Shown one piece after another: positions 54,178 to 62,712 of a stretch of 64,000 nt of DNA (its first letter is position 1; the number at the start of each line of letters is the position of its first letter). The stretch comes from Halobacteriovoraceae bacterium. Its GTDB lineage: Bacteria > Bdellovibrionota > Bacteriovoracia > Bacteriovoracales > Bacteriovoracaceae. Both the position numbers and the translations under genes were made by a program. The DNA lies in the NCBI GenBank assembly GCA_002718735.1, contig PBFR01000030.1, positions 1 to 64,000 on the forward strand, given 5' to 3'. The notes beneath the pieces are model-generated. The model worked only from the letters and a program-made list of their open reading frames with translations. It was not told the origin of the DNA and did no database searches.

Positions 54178-54516
54178 GTGCCAAAACGTAGTCGATTTAA
54201 GAAAACATCTAACGAGTCCCAAGCTCTCAAGCGTATGCGAATTACGCGAAGGCTTTCCCAGCGAAAAGCGGCCGAGCTTTTAGGAGTTCCAGCAACAACT
54301 ATCAATCATACCGAGAATGGTAGGGCCTATATTAAGCGGGAGTACATCAAGAAGTTTATATCTGCCTTGGAGTATTCTTGGAGTGACTGGAATGATTTTT
54401 TAGAAGGACATAACCCTGAGATGGAGTTAAGGGAGAGCTGTAAAGAACTAATAGATTCCCTTGATAAAGCTAAGCTTGATGTTGTTTTCAGTCTGCTTAG
54501 CACCTATAGTAAATAG
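54178..54516 (+). CDS. Xre-like HTH protein, right copy
   Basis: Same 112-residue design as the protein at 43609, with GTG instead of ATG as the start (54178) and AAGGAAGG 7 bases upstream. The 15 differences are mostly conservative and many codon changes are silent, so the gene seems to be under selection and not a dead copy. It is likely the regulator of a second, related element or of downstream genes. After the stop, about 250 bases hold no clear gene, only a 23-codon ORF described separately. Confidence 0.83.
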   Translation: MPKRSRFKKTSNESQALKRMRITRRLSQRKAAELLGVPATTINHTENGRAYIKREYIKKFISALEYSWSDWNDFLEGHNPEMELRESCKELIDSLDKAKLDVVFSLLSTYSK

Positions 54517-54744
54517 GTTAGGAGTGGAAGTTTTTTAGCTCTGGTGGCTCAATTTTTACCAGCAGCTCTTTTTTGAAGCTTGTGATTTTCATTGTGTAGC
54601 CAAAGCATCCGGTCAGCTTTCTTTGCAATTAAGGGAAAAATCGGCACCCCTAAAGGTTCCCCCAATTTTTGCCTTGATTGCAGGAAGACTTCGTTACTTC
54701 TGTCACGTCTCACAATAAATCACTTATATAAAAGGAGCTCAAAA

Positions 54745-54816
54745 ATGAAATTATTAACTACCAACCATTTCTTTAATCTTCGTCTTGACCATCTTCTTCC
54801 TCTTCTCCCGATTTAA
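54745..54816 (+). CDS. Possible 23-residue peptide ORF
   Basis: ATG 54745 is preceded by AAGGAG (54732-54737) at a 7-base spacing and ends with TAA at 54814-54816. The peptide is MKLLTTNHFFNLRLDHLLPL plus three residues. It overlaps the end of the convergent coiled-coil gene and may be a chance product; the good ribosome binding site is the only support. Confidence 0.2.
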   Translation: MKLLTTNHFFNLRLDHLLPLLPI

Positions 54817-56125
54817 ATTCTTGATTTTTTGAGAGTGCATTTTTGAAAGGATTGCCGACAATTGACTCGCTCAGTAAACGAAATTTTGACTCTTCTCTGA
54901 ATTTGTAAATTTCACCTTCCGAAAGACCGTCAAGTTTATATGCGGAGGAAGAACTTATATCTCTTGCTAGAACTGATAAGGAAATTATTTCCCTTCTTTG
55001 ATGCTGAATCTCGAAAACTTTATCAATGAGCTTTACTGTTAAGGTTATCAAGGCGCCAATGATGGTTAAACAAACAGTAGCATATGGTGATCTCATTATG
55101 AAGAAATCCCAAGCACCGATGTTTGCATTGGCCTTGTTGGCAACCAACAGCTCTTCAATTAAACCGTCCAAGTTTGTAATCGAGTATCCGGCAATGCAAA
55201 GTATACCTGTGACGGCAATCAGGGCCATAATGTAGTAAAACCAAACCTGCTTTTTACTTTCACCAATGTAATTTTCCATATTTTCAGCGTAGAGATCTTT
55301 CTTTTCCTGAAGTTCCTGAAGTTCTGTTTTTAGCTTGGAAATACTTCCGTTAAGATTTGTAGATTTTTGTTTTAGCTCCTGAAGGTTGTTCTCTGCCGTT
55401 GCTTCCTTGTTCCTGGTGTCTTGAAGGTCGGCTCTGACCTGTCCTAAGCTTTTTTCCTCTTCTTCAAGTTGGGTGGAAACGCTCTTGAGTTCATCATCTT
55501 TTTGGTTGACCTCTGCTTCAAGCTCTTTCATTCTCTCTGACAGTGAATCTTTATAATTTTCAAACTCTTCTTTTTCTTTTTTTAGGCGTTCAAAATCTTC
55601 ATTGTTTTGGACAGCTTCACCCTCAACACGTTTTTTCAAGTCCTCATAGTCCTCCATGAAGTCTGTGTAAATAGTGGAGATTGTTTTGAGGCTTTCAATT
55701 GTTTGTCCGTATACCTTTATCCCTTTTAATTCTTCAGTGCCTCCTATGCCTTTGTTTCGGTTCTCCAGTTTAAAACCTTTCATATAGTCATCTATGTGAA
55801 AAATCGTGATATCCGATTCTGGATCGTTTGATGGATCATTTATTTCCACTTCCCTTCCATCCCACAATATTATGCAAAGCCTTAATTTTGAACTCTTCCC
55901 TGTTTTTGTCGTGATTAGGTGTAATTGGCTCACGTATAAGGGGCTTTTAAATTCTAAAGTTTGATTTTCCTTCTTTTTGAGTTCAATTGGTGTTTCAGGA
56001 GAGGTCTTACCAAAAATTTTGGCGGCTTTCCCCCGTCTACTGATCAAATCTTCTGCATCCAACAATACAAGAGGTGGCACATCATAATCTCTCAAAACTG
56101 GCAATGTTGTTACGTCTGTACTCAT
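54773..56125 (-). CDS. Coiled-coil membrane protein, unknown
   Basis: The 450-residue product has an N-terminal beta-rich domain (about 10-145, with SPLYVSQLHLITTKTG and LCIILWDGREVEI). A long coiled coil of about 130 residues follows (Glu/Lys heptads). Two hydrophobic helices come next (WFYYIMALIAVTGILCIAGY and TVCLTIIGALITLTVKL), and an acidic C-terminal tail ends EEEDGQDED. It has no signal peptide and no catalytic motif. Such architectures occur in scaffold or phage-defence proteins, but no family match is visible. It lies 69 bases downstream of the kinase gene on the same strand. Confidence 0.75.
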   Translation of the reverse strand: MSTDVTTLPVLRDYDVPPLVLLDAEDLISRRGKAAKIFGKTSPETPIELKKKENQTLEFKSPLYVSQLHLITTKTGKSSKLRLCIILWDGREVEINDPSNDPESDITIFHIDDYMKGFKLENRNKGIGGTEELKGIKVYGQTIESLKTISTIYTDFMEDYEDLKKRVEGEAVQNNEDFERLKKEKEEFENYKDSLSERMKELEAEVNQKDDELKSVSTQLEEEEKSLGQVRADLQDTRNKEATAENNLQELKQKSTNLNGSISKLKTELQELQEKKDLYAENMENYIGESKKQVWFYYIMALIAVTGILCIAGYSITNLDGLIEELLVANKANANIGAWDFFIMRSPYATVCLTIIGALITLTVKLIDKVFEIQHQRREIISLSVLARDISSSSAYKLDGLSEGEIYKFREESKFRLLSESIVGNPFKNALSKNQEFKSGEEEEDGQDED

Positions 56126-56194
56126 TCTTCCTCCGTCTTCTATTGGAAAATCTTATCATTATTGTAAATATACTTCATTTAAAGCTGTACTATC

Positions 56195-58576
56195 TTAAGC
56201 ATGGCCACCAACTTTAGCAATCGTGGGCGACTTGCCCTGGATAGATTTTATCCAAGAGGGCTTTTCAATGGATGTAGGGTCGTAGCCAGTAGCCATGTGC
56301 AGGTTCACAAACCCCTCATCTGCAATTGTCCGGCTTAATACCTCGCCCCTTAGTCCTTCACTTAAATTTGAATCTATATAAATCGGAGTTGTGAAAGAAA
56401 AGAACGTAGACTCTTGCAAAAAGGACTCTACAGAGAAATAAGTATGGGCCTTTATCCCTTCTTTGTCTAAAGTCCGTTTCCAATTCAAGTGAACTAGTTC
56501 ATCATCATCTATCAAAACGATTTCTTTGTGTAGAGCCTCTTGCTCTACTGGCACGACGTTGGCTAAAACTTTAGGAAGGATCTTAACTCCAACTTTCTTG
56601 GCTGAAACAATTATTTCTGATTCCTCAGATCTTGCCGTCACAAGAATAGAGCGTGAGGGAGAGGATAGGAACCTGATACAATCTAGACCATTTAGCTCCT
56701 CACCTAAAAGTTCGAAGTCACTTAGAAGTAATGCGTCACGAGGTACTTCATTATAACAGGCCAACAAATCCTTTGTGCTGTGGAAGTGCTCTAGTTTCAA
56801 TGAGAAATTTGTCAAGCGTTCCTTCCAAATAAGATGAATAGTGTGGTCATCATCTAAAACGATAACTTTCGTAACATTGCCCAAGTCCAATCTGGTTAAG
56901 AAGTTCGATGGGGTCTGAGAGAGGGGAAGTATTAGACTAACGTGTGTCCCTTTTGAGTTGGACTTTAACTTTAATCTCCCACCAAGGCTTTCTACTTCTT
57001 TTTTCGCGTGGAACAGGCCAAGTCCACAGCCATCAACCTTTGTGGTAAACCCTTCTTTGGTAACCTCATCAATAATGACTTCGGATATTCCTGGACCGTT
57101 GTCGGCGATTTCAATTTCAATGGATTGATTGACCCTCTTGGCGGAAATTTGAACGCTTCCTTTGAACTCAAGCGCTTCGGCACTATTAGTAATCAGATTA
57201 GAAAGAATTCTTTTAAAGGTGCTTTGGGAAATACTTACAAAAGCACCTAGGAGACTTGGATCAATGATATTTTCGATATGAAGGTCCAAACTTTCTCGGT
57301 ACTGCATTCTCTTTTCAATAACAATGCTTTCGACCGTGGTGTATATGTTTACAGCCTCCTTTGATTCAGGCTGGGACTTTTTTCCTCGGAATTGAAGGAG
57401 GTTGTAAGCAATTTCTTCAATGCGATTAATTGCTGTTGTTAGCCTCAAACGGTCTCGCTCGTGTAGTGAAGATAGTTCTTCTTTAGAAGACTTTAGGGCC
57501 TGTAGAGGGGACCTTATATCGTGGGCAACCTGGCGGGCCATGCTTTGATATGCCTGATCCCTTTCTGATTTGATGCTTTCTTCCGAGGACTGCCTATATC
57601 CTTTAAGAAGTTTATTGATTGCCTGAATGAGTTTTTCAAAGTCCTGGTTCTTTGTTAACGCCCGGAGGTTGTTGTTGTAATCCTCTTCGTTAGCCATTTC
57701 AAAAATATTGGAAGTGATTCTTTTGATAGTTCGACGAAGAATTCTCGTGGCTAAATACAGGAGCAGAACAATTAAACCCAGTGTGAGAAAGAAGTTTGTG
57801 ATGTACCTGTGTTGAATACCGCTAATGGCCTTATTTAATTCCCTTCTAGAGACTTTAAATTGCAAAGAGTGACGATGAGAAGCTTCCCCCAGAGATTGGG
57901 TAAATAAAGGGTTCTTTAATTCGATTTTCTTTATGAAACTTAAAGGGTCTTTTGCTTTTTCATCCTTTACCTTCACCGAAAATGGCGTTTTTCCAATCAG
58001 AAGGTCCGCTCTTAAAATATTCTCGTCTCTTTGAAGAATGCTTGAAAGATTTTGTGCAATGTCATTTATTTGAACGCCAACCTCAATGAAGAACTTTCCT
58101 GTCCATATGGTTAGAAACTTATGTGGTGTCTTCTCTGGAAAGGGAATAATGATCGGCGTGGTAAGATAAGCACCTTTTTCGCTCTTAAGTTCCTTGTAAT
58201 CCTGGGAGAACGTGAAAAGGTTTGGGATCTTCGTCGGGTCCTCATTGGTGGATTTGATGAAGTCGCCTTTACTGTTTATGAGAAACAAGTGGGAAACCCT
58301 ATATTTGTTGGCAACCCTCTGTAGTCCCTGTTTTGAGATGTCCTTAGATTTTATCTCTTGCTGGATTCCCAAAAGAGAGTTTCGCATTAGCTGCTCGTAG
58401 GATTTCTCGATCTCGATTATCTGATCTGCGTATACTTTGGTGAGGCGATCGTACTTCTCCTTAAAGCTGCCTACCGTTTTTCCCACTTCCTGTTCGTAGC
58501 TATAGTAAAAGCCAAAGCTTAAGGCCAAGCAGGAGGGGATCAAGAACAATAGGTAGATCTTTAAATAACTTCTCAT
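56195..58576 (-). CDS. Hybrid sensor histidine kinase with two receiver domains
   Basis: Membrane-bound kinase of 793 residues. TM1 (about 5-25) and TM2 (about 262-282) enclose a periplasmic sensor of about 230 residues, dCACHE/PAS-like. A HAMP-like linker, the H-box ARQVAHDIRSPLQAL with H352 and a HATPase domain follow, with DNGPGISE and the lid GCGLGLFHAKK. Two receiver domains end the protein; phosphoacceptors are in LLLSDFELLG and IYIDSNLSEG. The second receiver has a shortened, unusual surrounding. It is the last gene of a four-gene signalling cassette, three bases after the cupin stop codon. Confidence 0.88.
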   Translation of the reverse strand: MRSYLKIYLLFLIPSCLALSFGFYYSYEQEVGKTVGSFKEKYDRLTKVYADQIIEIEKSYEQLMRNSLLGIQQEIKSKDISKQGLQRVANKYRVSHLFLINSKGDFIKSTNEDPTKIPNLFTFSQDYKELKSEKGAYLTTPIIIPFPEKTPHKFLTIWTGKFFIEVGVQINDIAQNLSSILQRDENILRADLLIGKTPFSVKVKDEKAKDPLSFIKKIELKNPLFTQSLGEASHRHSLQFKVSRRELNKAISGIQHRYITNFFLTLGLIVLLLYLATRILRRTIKRITSNIFEMANEEDYNNNLRALTKNQDFEKLIQAINKLLKGYRQSSEESIKSERDQAYQSMARQVAHDIRSPLQALKSSKEELSSLHERDRLRLTTAINRIEEIAYNLLQFRGKKSQPESKEAVNIYTTVESIVIEKRMQYRESLDLHIENIIDPSLLGAFVSISQSTFKRILSNLITNSAEALEFKGSVQISAKRVNQSIEIEIADNGPGISEVIIDEVTKEGFTTKVDGCGLGLFHAKKEVESLGGRLKLKSNSKGTHVSLILPLSQTPSNFLTRLDLGNVTKVIVLDDDHTIHLIWKERLTNFSLKLEHFHSTKDLLACYNEVPRDALLLSDFELLGEELNGLDCIRFLSSPSRSILVTARSEESEIIVSAKKVGVKILPKVLANVVPVEQEALHKEIVLIDDDELVHLNWKRTLDKEGIKAHTYFSVESFLQESTFFSFTTPIYIDSNLSEGLRGEVLSRTIADEGFVNLHMATGYDPTSIEKPSWIKSIQGKSPTIAKVGGHA

Positions 58577-58579
58577 TTT

Positions 58580-59074
58580 CTAATTAGTATACCTTGCGAT
58601 ATCTTCTGCTAAATGAGGAAACTCTATACACAGCTCTTTTCTGTTTTTGATGTGAAAATTTTCAATTTCAAAGCCTGGGGCGACGGTGCAGCCTAATAAG
58701 GCCCAATCTCCTTCTTTAGGATCTTTGAGTTTGGTTCCTTGCCAAACGCCATGTGGAACTATGACCTGCGGTATTTCATCGTTAAAGATGTCATTGCCAA
58801 TGGTAATTTTAGAGCCTTCTCCCTTTTCGTTGATTTGAAACATCTCTACCGGAGAGCCGGCGTAGAAGTGGAAAACCTCATCCATATCCACCAAGTGAAG
58901 AGCCGAAAAGCTATCGTCTGTTATCAAGTAATATATGACAGTGGATTCACATTTCTCGCCAAGCTCCTCACTGGAGACCAGTCTGTTAGAGCGATAAGTT
59001 TCTCTAAAGAATCCTCCTTCCTCTGGAAGAGGAACTAAATCAAGCTTTTTAATAACTTCTTCGTAGTGTTTCAT
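58580..59074 (-). CDS. DUF985 cupin protein
   Basis: The 164-residue protein is a DUF985/cupin_5 family member. It begins LDLVPLPEEGGFFRETYRS and has the cupin strands with VFHFYAGSPVEMFQI, VPHGVWQGTKL and the C-terminal APGFEIENFHI. Metal or ligand binding in the barrel is likely, but the ligand is unknown. Its ATG overlaps the stop of the small DHp-like gene by four bases and the kinase gene starts three bases after its own stop, so it is expressed with the two-component genes. It may be an intracellular ligand sensor. Confidence 0.9.
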   Translation of the reverse strand: MKHYEEVIKKLDLVPLPEEGGFFRETYRSNRLVSSEELGEKCESTVIYYLITDDSFSALHLVDMDEVFHFYAGSPVEMFQINEKGEGSKITIGNDIFNDEIPQVIVPHGVWQGTKLKDPKEGDWALLGCTVAPGFEIENFHIKNRKELCIEFPHLAEDIARYTN

Positions 59075-59268
59075 TCTTTATCCTTTATTGTTTCTTTCAG
59101 TGTTTCGAGGTTTTGATTTATCCGGCCTTCTCTCTCAAGACATTTTTCGAGCATGGTCATGAGAGTAGGGTCTTGGAGTTCCTCATCTTCTTGAATGAAT
59201 TTCAGAAGAGTTAGGACATTGTGAATATCGCTCTTAAGGTCATGTTGGGCCTGGTATGCGTATTTCAT
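59071..59268 (-). CDS. Solitary 65-residue DHp-like histidine protein
   Basis: The product is almost all helix: helix 1 has an H-box-like sequence AQHDLKSDIHNVLTLLKFI with H9-D10, then a turn (EDEELQDP) and helix 2 (TLMTMLEKCLEREGRINQNL). This fits a histidine kinase dimerisation/phosphotransfer hairpin without an ATPase domain; compare VAHDIRSPLQALKS in the kinase nearby. It overlaps the regulator gene and the cupin gene by four bases each. Possible role: phosphorelay intermediate, decoy partner or inhibitor. The H-box reading is inference. Confidence 0.65.
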   Translation of the reverse strand: MKYAYQAQHDLKSDIHNVLTLLKFIQEDEELQDPTLMTMLEKCLEREGRINQNLETLKETIKDKE

Positions 59269-60620
59269 AACCGCTGTCCTTTAGTTGAAATTCTGTTATC
59301 TCGATTGTTTTTCATAAACTTACTAAGGCTTGGGTACGAAACGCCCATTTTTTCAGCAGCCTTTTTCATGGTTTTGTTTCGCTTTATCATTCCTAATACG
59401 AGTTCTTTTTTTAAGTGGACTAGAACGTCGCCTAGGCCGTGGGCCTCTACCATATCCAAATAGGCGTCCAGATTCATTTTATTTTTTAGGGAGGTATTAT
59501 TTTTAATGTGGGAGGGGATCACTTCGGGCGTGATTAGTCTGTGCCCCTCGACAATCCAGTTTTCTACCAAGTCTTGAATTTCTCTCGTGTTTCTAGGCCA
59601 GGAGTACTCCTTAAGAATTTTCTTAGCCTCGCTTGTAAGGAGGATTTGGACTAAGTGCTTAGAGATGAAATACTCAAGAAGCAATAAAATATCCTCTTTT
59701 CTTTCTCGTAAAGGAAGAAGGTTGATCTGGAAAGTACTGATTCTGCCAAACAAGTCTTCTCTGAATTCTCCTTTATTGATCATTTCTTGAATGTCTTCAC
59801 AAGTCGCGGTGATAATTCTGAAGTTCGACTTTACTGGCCTATTGGAGCCTACAGGATAGAACTCTTTTTCCTCCAAAGCCTTTAATAATGTTTTTTGGGA
59901 GTTCAGTGAAAGGGCATGAATTTCATCCAAAAATACAATCCCGCCATCAGCGATTTCCAGAAGACCTTTCTTTTCACTATTTGCACCGGTAAAGGAACCT
60001 CTTTTGTGGCCAAAAAGCTCACTGGCTAAAAGATTCTCAGAGTATTGGGAGCAATTAATCTCGATGAAAGGGCTTGCTTGGCAGATATCTTTAATTAGGT
60101 GGGAGACAACTCTTTTTCCCGTTCCCGTTTCACCGTTTATGAAAATTGGCTTTGACGAGATGGCAAGATTCTTGATCTTGTAAATCTCATCGGTCTGTTC
60201 TTTGGACTTTGTAATAAAACTGTTGTTTATCAGGCCTTCAAACTCGACATGTCTTTTATTATTAAAAAACCTCGCCATTACGTGATTTAACTTTTCTTTA
60301 CTAAATGGCTTTAGGAGATAATCTTTTGCACCTTCTAGAAATGCTTTCTCTAGTACTTCATCTTGGCTTTCCCCAGATACAACCACTGGATAAACTTTGT
60401 GATTTTGAGCCAGTGCCAGTAGTTCAATACCCTTTAGCTCTCCATCTAAGTTAAGATCAAAAAAACCTAGGTCAAAATCCTTTTCAGACATAAGCTTTTT
60501 TCCTGCGTCAAAAGATTTTGCACTATACACCTTTCCATATGCAGAGAGCAGCCTCTTGTGAAGCTGAAGAGTTATCGGATCATCTTCGACTAATAAAATA
60601 GATGTTTCATTTTCATTCAT
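59265..60620 (-). CDS. Sigma-54-dependent NtrC-family response regulator
   Basis: The 451-residue regulator has, in order, a receiver domain with phosphoacceptor D55 (FFDLNL), D13-D14 and K104, a sigma-54 AAA+ domain and a Fis-type HTH at the C-terminus. The AAA+ domain has Walker A GETGTGKR at 163-170, the GAFTGA loop read as GSFTGA at 208-213 and Walker B GGIVFLDEIH. The HTH reads KKAAEKMGVSYPSLSKFMKN. I take ATG 60620; a TTG upstream would add 12 residues. It is the first gene of the signalling cassette. Ala-to-Ser in the GAFTGA loop is a known tolerated position in some family members. Target promoters are unknown. Confidence 0.9.
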   Translation of the reverse strand: MNENETSILLVEDDPITLQLHKRLLSAYGKVYSAKSFDAGKKLMSEKDFDLGFFDLNLDGELKGIELLALAQNHKVYPVVVSGESQDEVLEKAFLEGAKDYLLKPFSKEKLNHVMARFFNNKRHVEFEGLINNSFITKSKEQTDEIYKIKNLAISSKPIFINGETGTGKRVVSHLIKDICQASPFIEINCSQYSENLLASELFGHKRGSFTGANSEKKGLLEIADGGIVFLDEIHALSLNSQKTLLKALEEKEFYPVGSNRPVKSNFRIITATCEDIQEMINKGEFREDLFGRISTFQINLLPLRERKEDILLLLEYFISKHLVQILLTSEAKKILKEYSWPRNTREIQDLVENWIVEGHRLITPEVIPSHIKNNTSLKNKMNLDAYLDMVEAHGLGDVLVHLKKELVLGMIKRNKTMKKAAEKMGVSYPSLSKFMKNNRDNRISTKGQRL

Positions 60621-61252
60621 TGAAACCGGTAAACCAAATCTTGGATAAATTTGCAAATTTTTATTCTTTAAATAATAGAGTTATCAGGATGATAATTTTT
60701 AAGTGCGTCAATGTGTAAAAGATAAATGGTAAGGGTTTTACCTTAGATTCTTAAATAAGATGTAATGTGAATTATCGGAATTTGAGCTTCGTGTTTGTTA
60801 ATTTCTTAAGTGATTTTTTAGTTACCGTCTTGGAGGATCGATTAAAAATTTTCTACAAAATCAACTTCTTGGGGATGCATTGGGCGTCAAAAATAGTGTT
60901 AAGTGTGGTTAGCGTAAAATGGTGTCATGAGCTATTAACGGTAAATTGGTTTGGCCTATTGCAGCTTTCCTATTTGTCGGGTGGGCTAGGTTGCCTAAGA
61001 CTTGTCTTAAACAATTAAGTTTGCTTTTTTACCCTTTACTGTCGAATTGTAATTACGGACCGTTGTGGAAGACAATATAAATAAAGGGCTCAGGGAACGA
61101 GGTTAAAGACCTTGGGTAAAGACTCTCTTTACCTTTGCAACCTAATTGCTTCCACGGATGATCTTGTCCAACATTTAAGTCTAGCTAAAATGCGGCCTTG
61201 CCTTTGGCATCTCCGAGAAGCACTTGCTAAACTCTTGAAACAAGGAGCTATT
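60621..61252. other. Intergenic stretch before the CDF gene
   Basis: The left part holds the start region of the regulator. The right part (about 61112-61252) is open and in frame with the CDF gene and could encode about 47 extra residues (SLYLCNLIASTDDLV and so on). The extension is of the wrong size for the family and I place the start at the TTG 61253 with AAGGAG. A plus-strand frame at 60767-61018 begins with GTG, lacks a ribosome binding site and is not convincing. No further structure is recognised. Confidence 0.4.
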
Positions 61253-62140
61253 TTGGCACACAATCACTCTCAAGAGATGACAGAAAAGAATCTAAAGCTT
61301 GCTTTCTTTTTAAATGTTGGCTTTACCATTTTGGAATTTATCGGCGGATATTTTGTTAATAGTGTCGCCATAATTTCCGACGCCCTTCATGACTTGGGGG
61401 ACAGCCTGTCATTAGGAATTGCCTGGTACTTAGGAAAAAAATCAAAACAAGGAGCCAATGAAACCTTCTCTTTTGGGTATACTCGGTTTTCATTATTAGG
61501 CGCTCTAATTAACAGTCTTGTGCTAGTAGCAGGGTCAATATTCGTTATTTCTGAAGCCGTTGGAAGAATTCTTAGGCCAGAACACTCAGACGCTGGGGGG
61601 ATGATTGCATTTGCAATCGTAGGAGTTGTGATTAATGGTTATGCGTCCTGGAAAGTGAGTAGTGGAAAATCACTAAACGAGAGGGTTGTCAGTTGGCATC
61701 TGTTGGAAGATGTCCTCGGGTGGACGGCAGTTTTAATAGTCGGGATCATTCTTAAATTTAAAGATATTCATTATCTCGATCCGGCCTTAGCTCTTTTTAT
61801 CACGGCGTACATTCTGTGGAATGCGATAAAAAGACTTAAGGAAACCCTTGCCATATTTTTGCAGGGAGTACCTGATGATATGTCTGCTGAGTCCATTGAA
61901 AGGGAGCTTTTAAATTTGGACTTCGTCGAGAGTGTTCACCATTTACATATATGGTCCCTTGATGGAGAGGACCATGTTTTTACAACACACTTGGTTCTAA
62001 GAAATATGGAAAACTTTAAAGAATACATAAAGGCCAAGAATAAAATACGAAAGGTGTTGGCCCCTTACCAATTTAAGCATTCTACTGTCGAAACTGAGCT
62101 TAATTCAGAAAATTGCAGCATATATCACCAAAATATTTAG
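61253..62140 (+). CDS. Cation diffusion facilitator metal exporter (CzcD/ZitB-like)
   Basis: Six-helix metal/proton antiporter of the CDF family. The 295-residue product starts at TTG 61253, behind AAGGAG (61242-61247), and begins MAHNHSQEM. The intramembrane metal site is H46 and D50 in ISDALHDLGDSL together with the TM5 HLLEDVLGW; this H-D pattern is typical of zinc transporters. A C-terminal cytoplasmic domain follows (FVESVHHLHIWSLDGEDHV). Its place before a His-rich peptide and a TolC-like protein suggests one zinc or cobalt/cadmium resistance locus. Confidence 0.9.
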   Translation: MAHNHSQEMTEKNLKLAFFLNVGFTILEFIGGYFVNSVAIISDALHDLGDSLSLGIAWYLGKKSKQGANETFSFGYTRFSLLGALINSLVLVAGSIFVISEAVGRILRPEHSDAGGMIAFAIVGVVINGYASWKVSSGKSLNERVVSWHLLEDVLGWTAVLIVGIILKFKDIHYLDPALALFITAYILWNAIKRLKETLAIFLQGVPDDMSAESIERELLNLDFVESVHHLHIWSLDGEDHVFTTHLVLRNMENFKEYIKAKNKIRKVLAPYQFKHSTVETELNSENCSIYHQNI

Positions 62141-62329
62141 ATCAGGCTGTACTTTATGTAAAATGTTTTAGGTTGGGTGGTTTAAGTTAGACAAAAGTGT
62201 CAGTAGAAACATCAGGACATAGTCTTGTTTGACTTCTGAACCTCTTTGACATATGACTTACATTTAAAAGTGTTGTGAACTATTTTCAAATTGTTTGTTT
62301 AAAGTCCAACATTAATATATGATGGGTGT

Positions 62330-62656
62330 ATGCGTTTTATCTGTTTGTTTTTATTAATGTTTATAGTGAATGATTTCACTCATACAGATGAGACGAGTTT
62401 TGCTGTCTCCATAGCAGAGTGCCAGTCAGTAGAAATTGATCATTCTCAAGATCTAAGTGAGACGAACGGAAGTAACGAAGAACATAACCATGGAGACTGT
62501 CATTGTCATCATGGGCACTCTCACCTTGTTACTTTAGACCAGGTTAAGAGCTCGTTAGAAATTAAGTTCGTACCCCTGAATAATTCTTTTATTCTGTTTA
62601 ATTCTAAGCCACCTAAAAATATACTTTCAGAAGTCAACCGACCTCCCATTTCTTAA
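62330..62656 (+). CDS. His-rich exported peptide before the second outer membrane factor
   Basis: The 108-residue product has a hydrophobic N-terminus (about 1-15), then acidic residues and a His/Cys-rich stretch (NEEHNHGDCHCHHGHSHL) that should bind metal. The C-terminus has PPKNILSEVNRPPIS. Build and place match the protein at 44720. There is no good ribosome binding site before ATG 62330, and a TATGAT element lies only 7 bases upstream, so the true transcription start is open. It lies 56 bases before the TolC-like gene. Confidence 0.65.
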   Translation: MRFICLFLLMFIVNDFTHTDETSFAVSIAECQSVEIDHSQDLSETNGSNEEHNHGDCHCHHGHSHLVTLDQVKSSLEIKFVPLNNSFILFNSKPPKNILSEVNRPPIS

Positions 62657-62712
62657 GCTTCATTAATTCTTAAATTTTCACTTTTATTTTAAATTTTACT
62701 TAAAGGTAAGAA

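Larger units (their letters stand above)
53837..54516 (+). repeat. Long direct repeat, right copy
   Basis: Second copy of the 680-bp segment at 43268-43947. It begins with the last 15 bases of tRNA-Cys without the tRNA body and contains the same terminator, cruciform, inverted repeat and HTH gene. Similarity stops at the HTH stop codon. Confidence 0.9.

Noticed and set aside
54592..54816. Plus-strand 74-codon frame beyond the right HTH gene
   Set aside because: Only its last 23 codons have a usable ribosome binding site; the upstream part looks non-coding.
60767..61018. Plus-strand 83-residue open frame
   Set aside because: GTG start without ribosome binding site, odd composition, no family; treated as chance.
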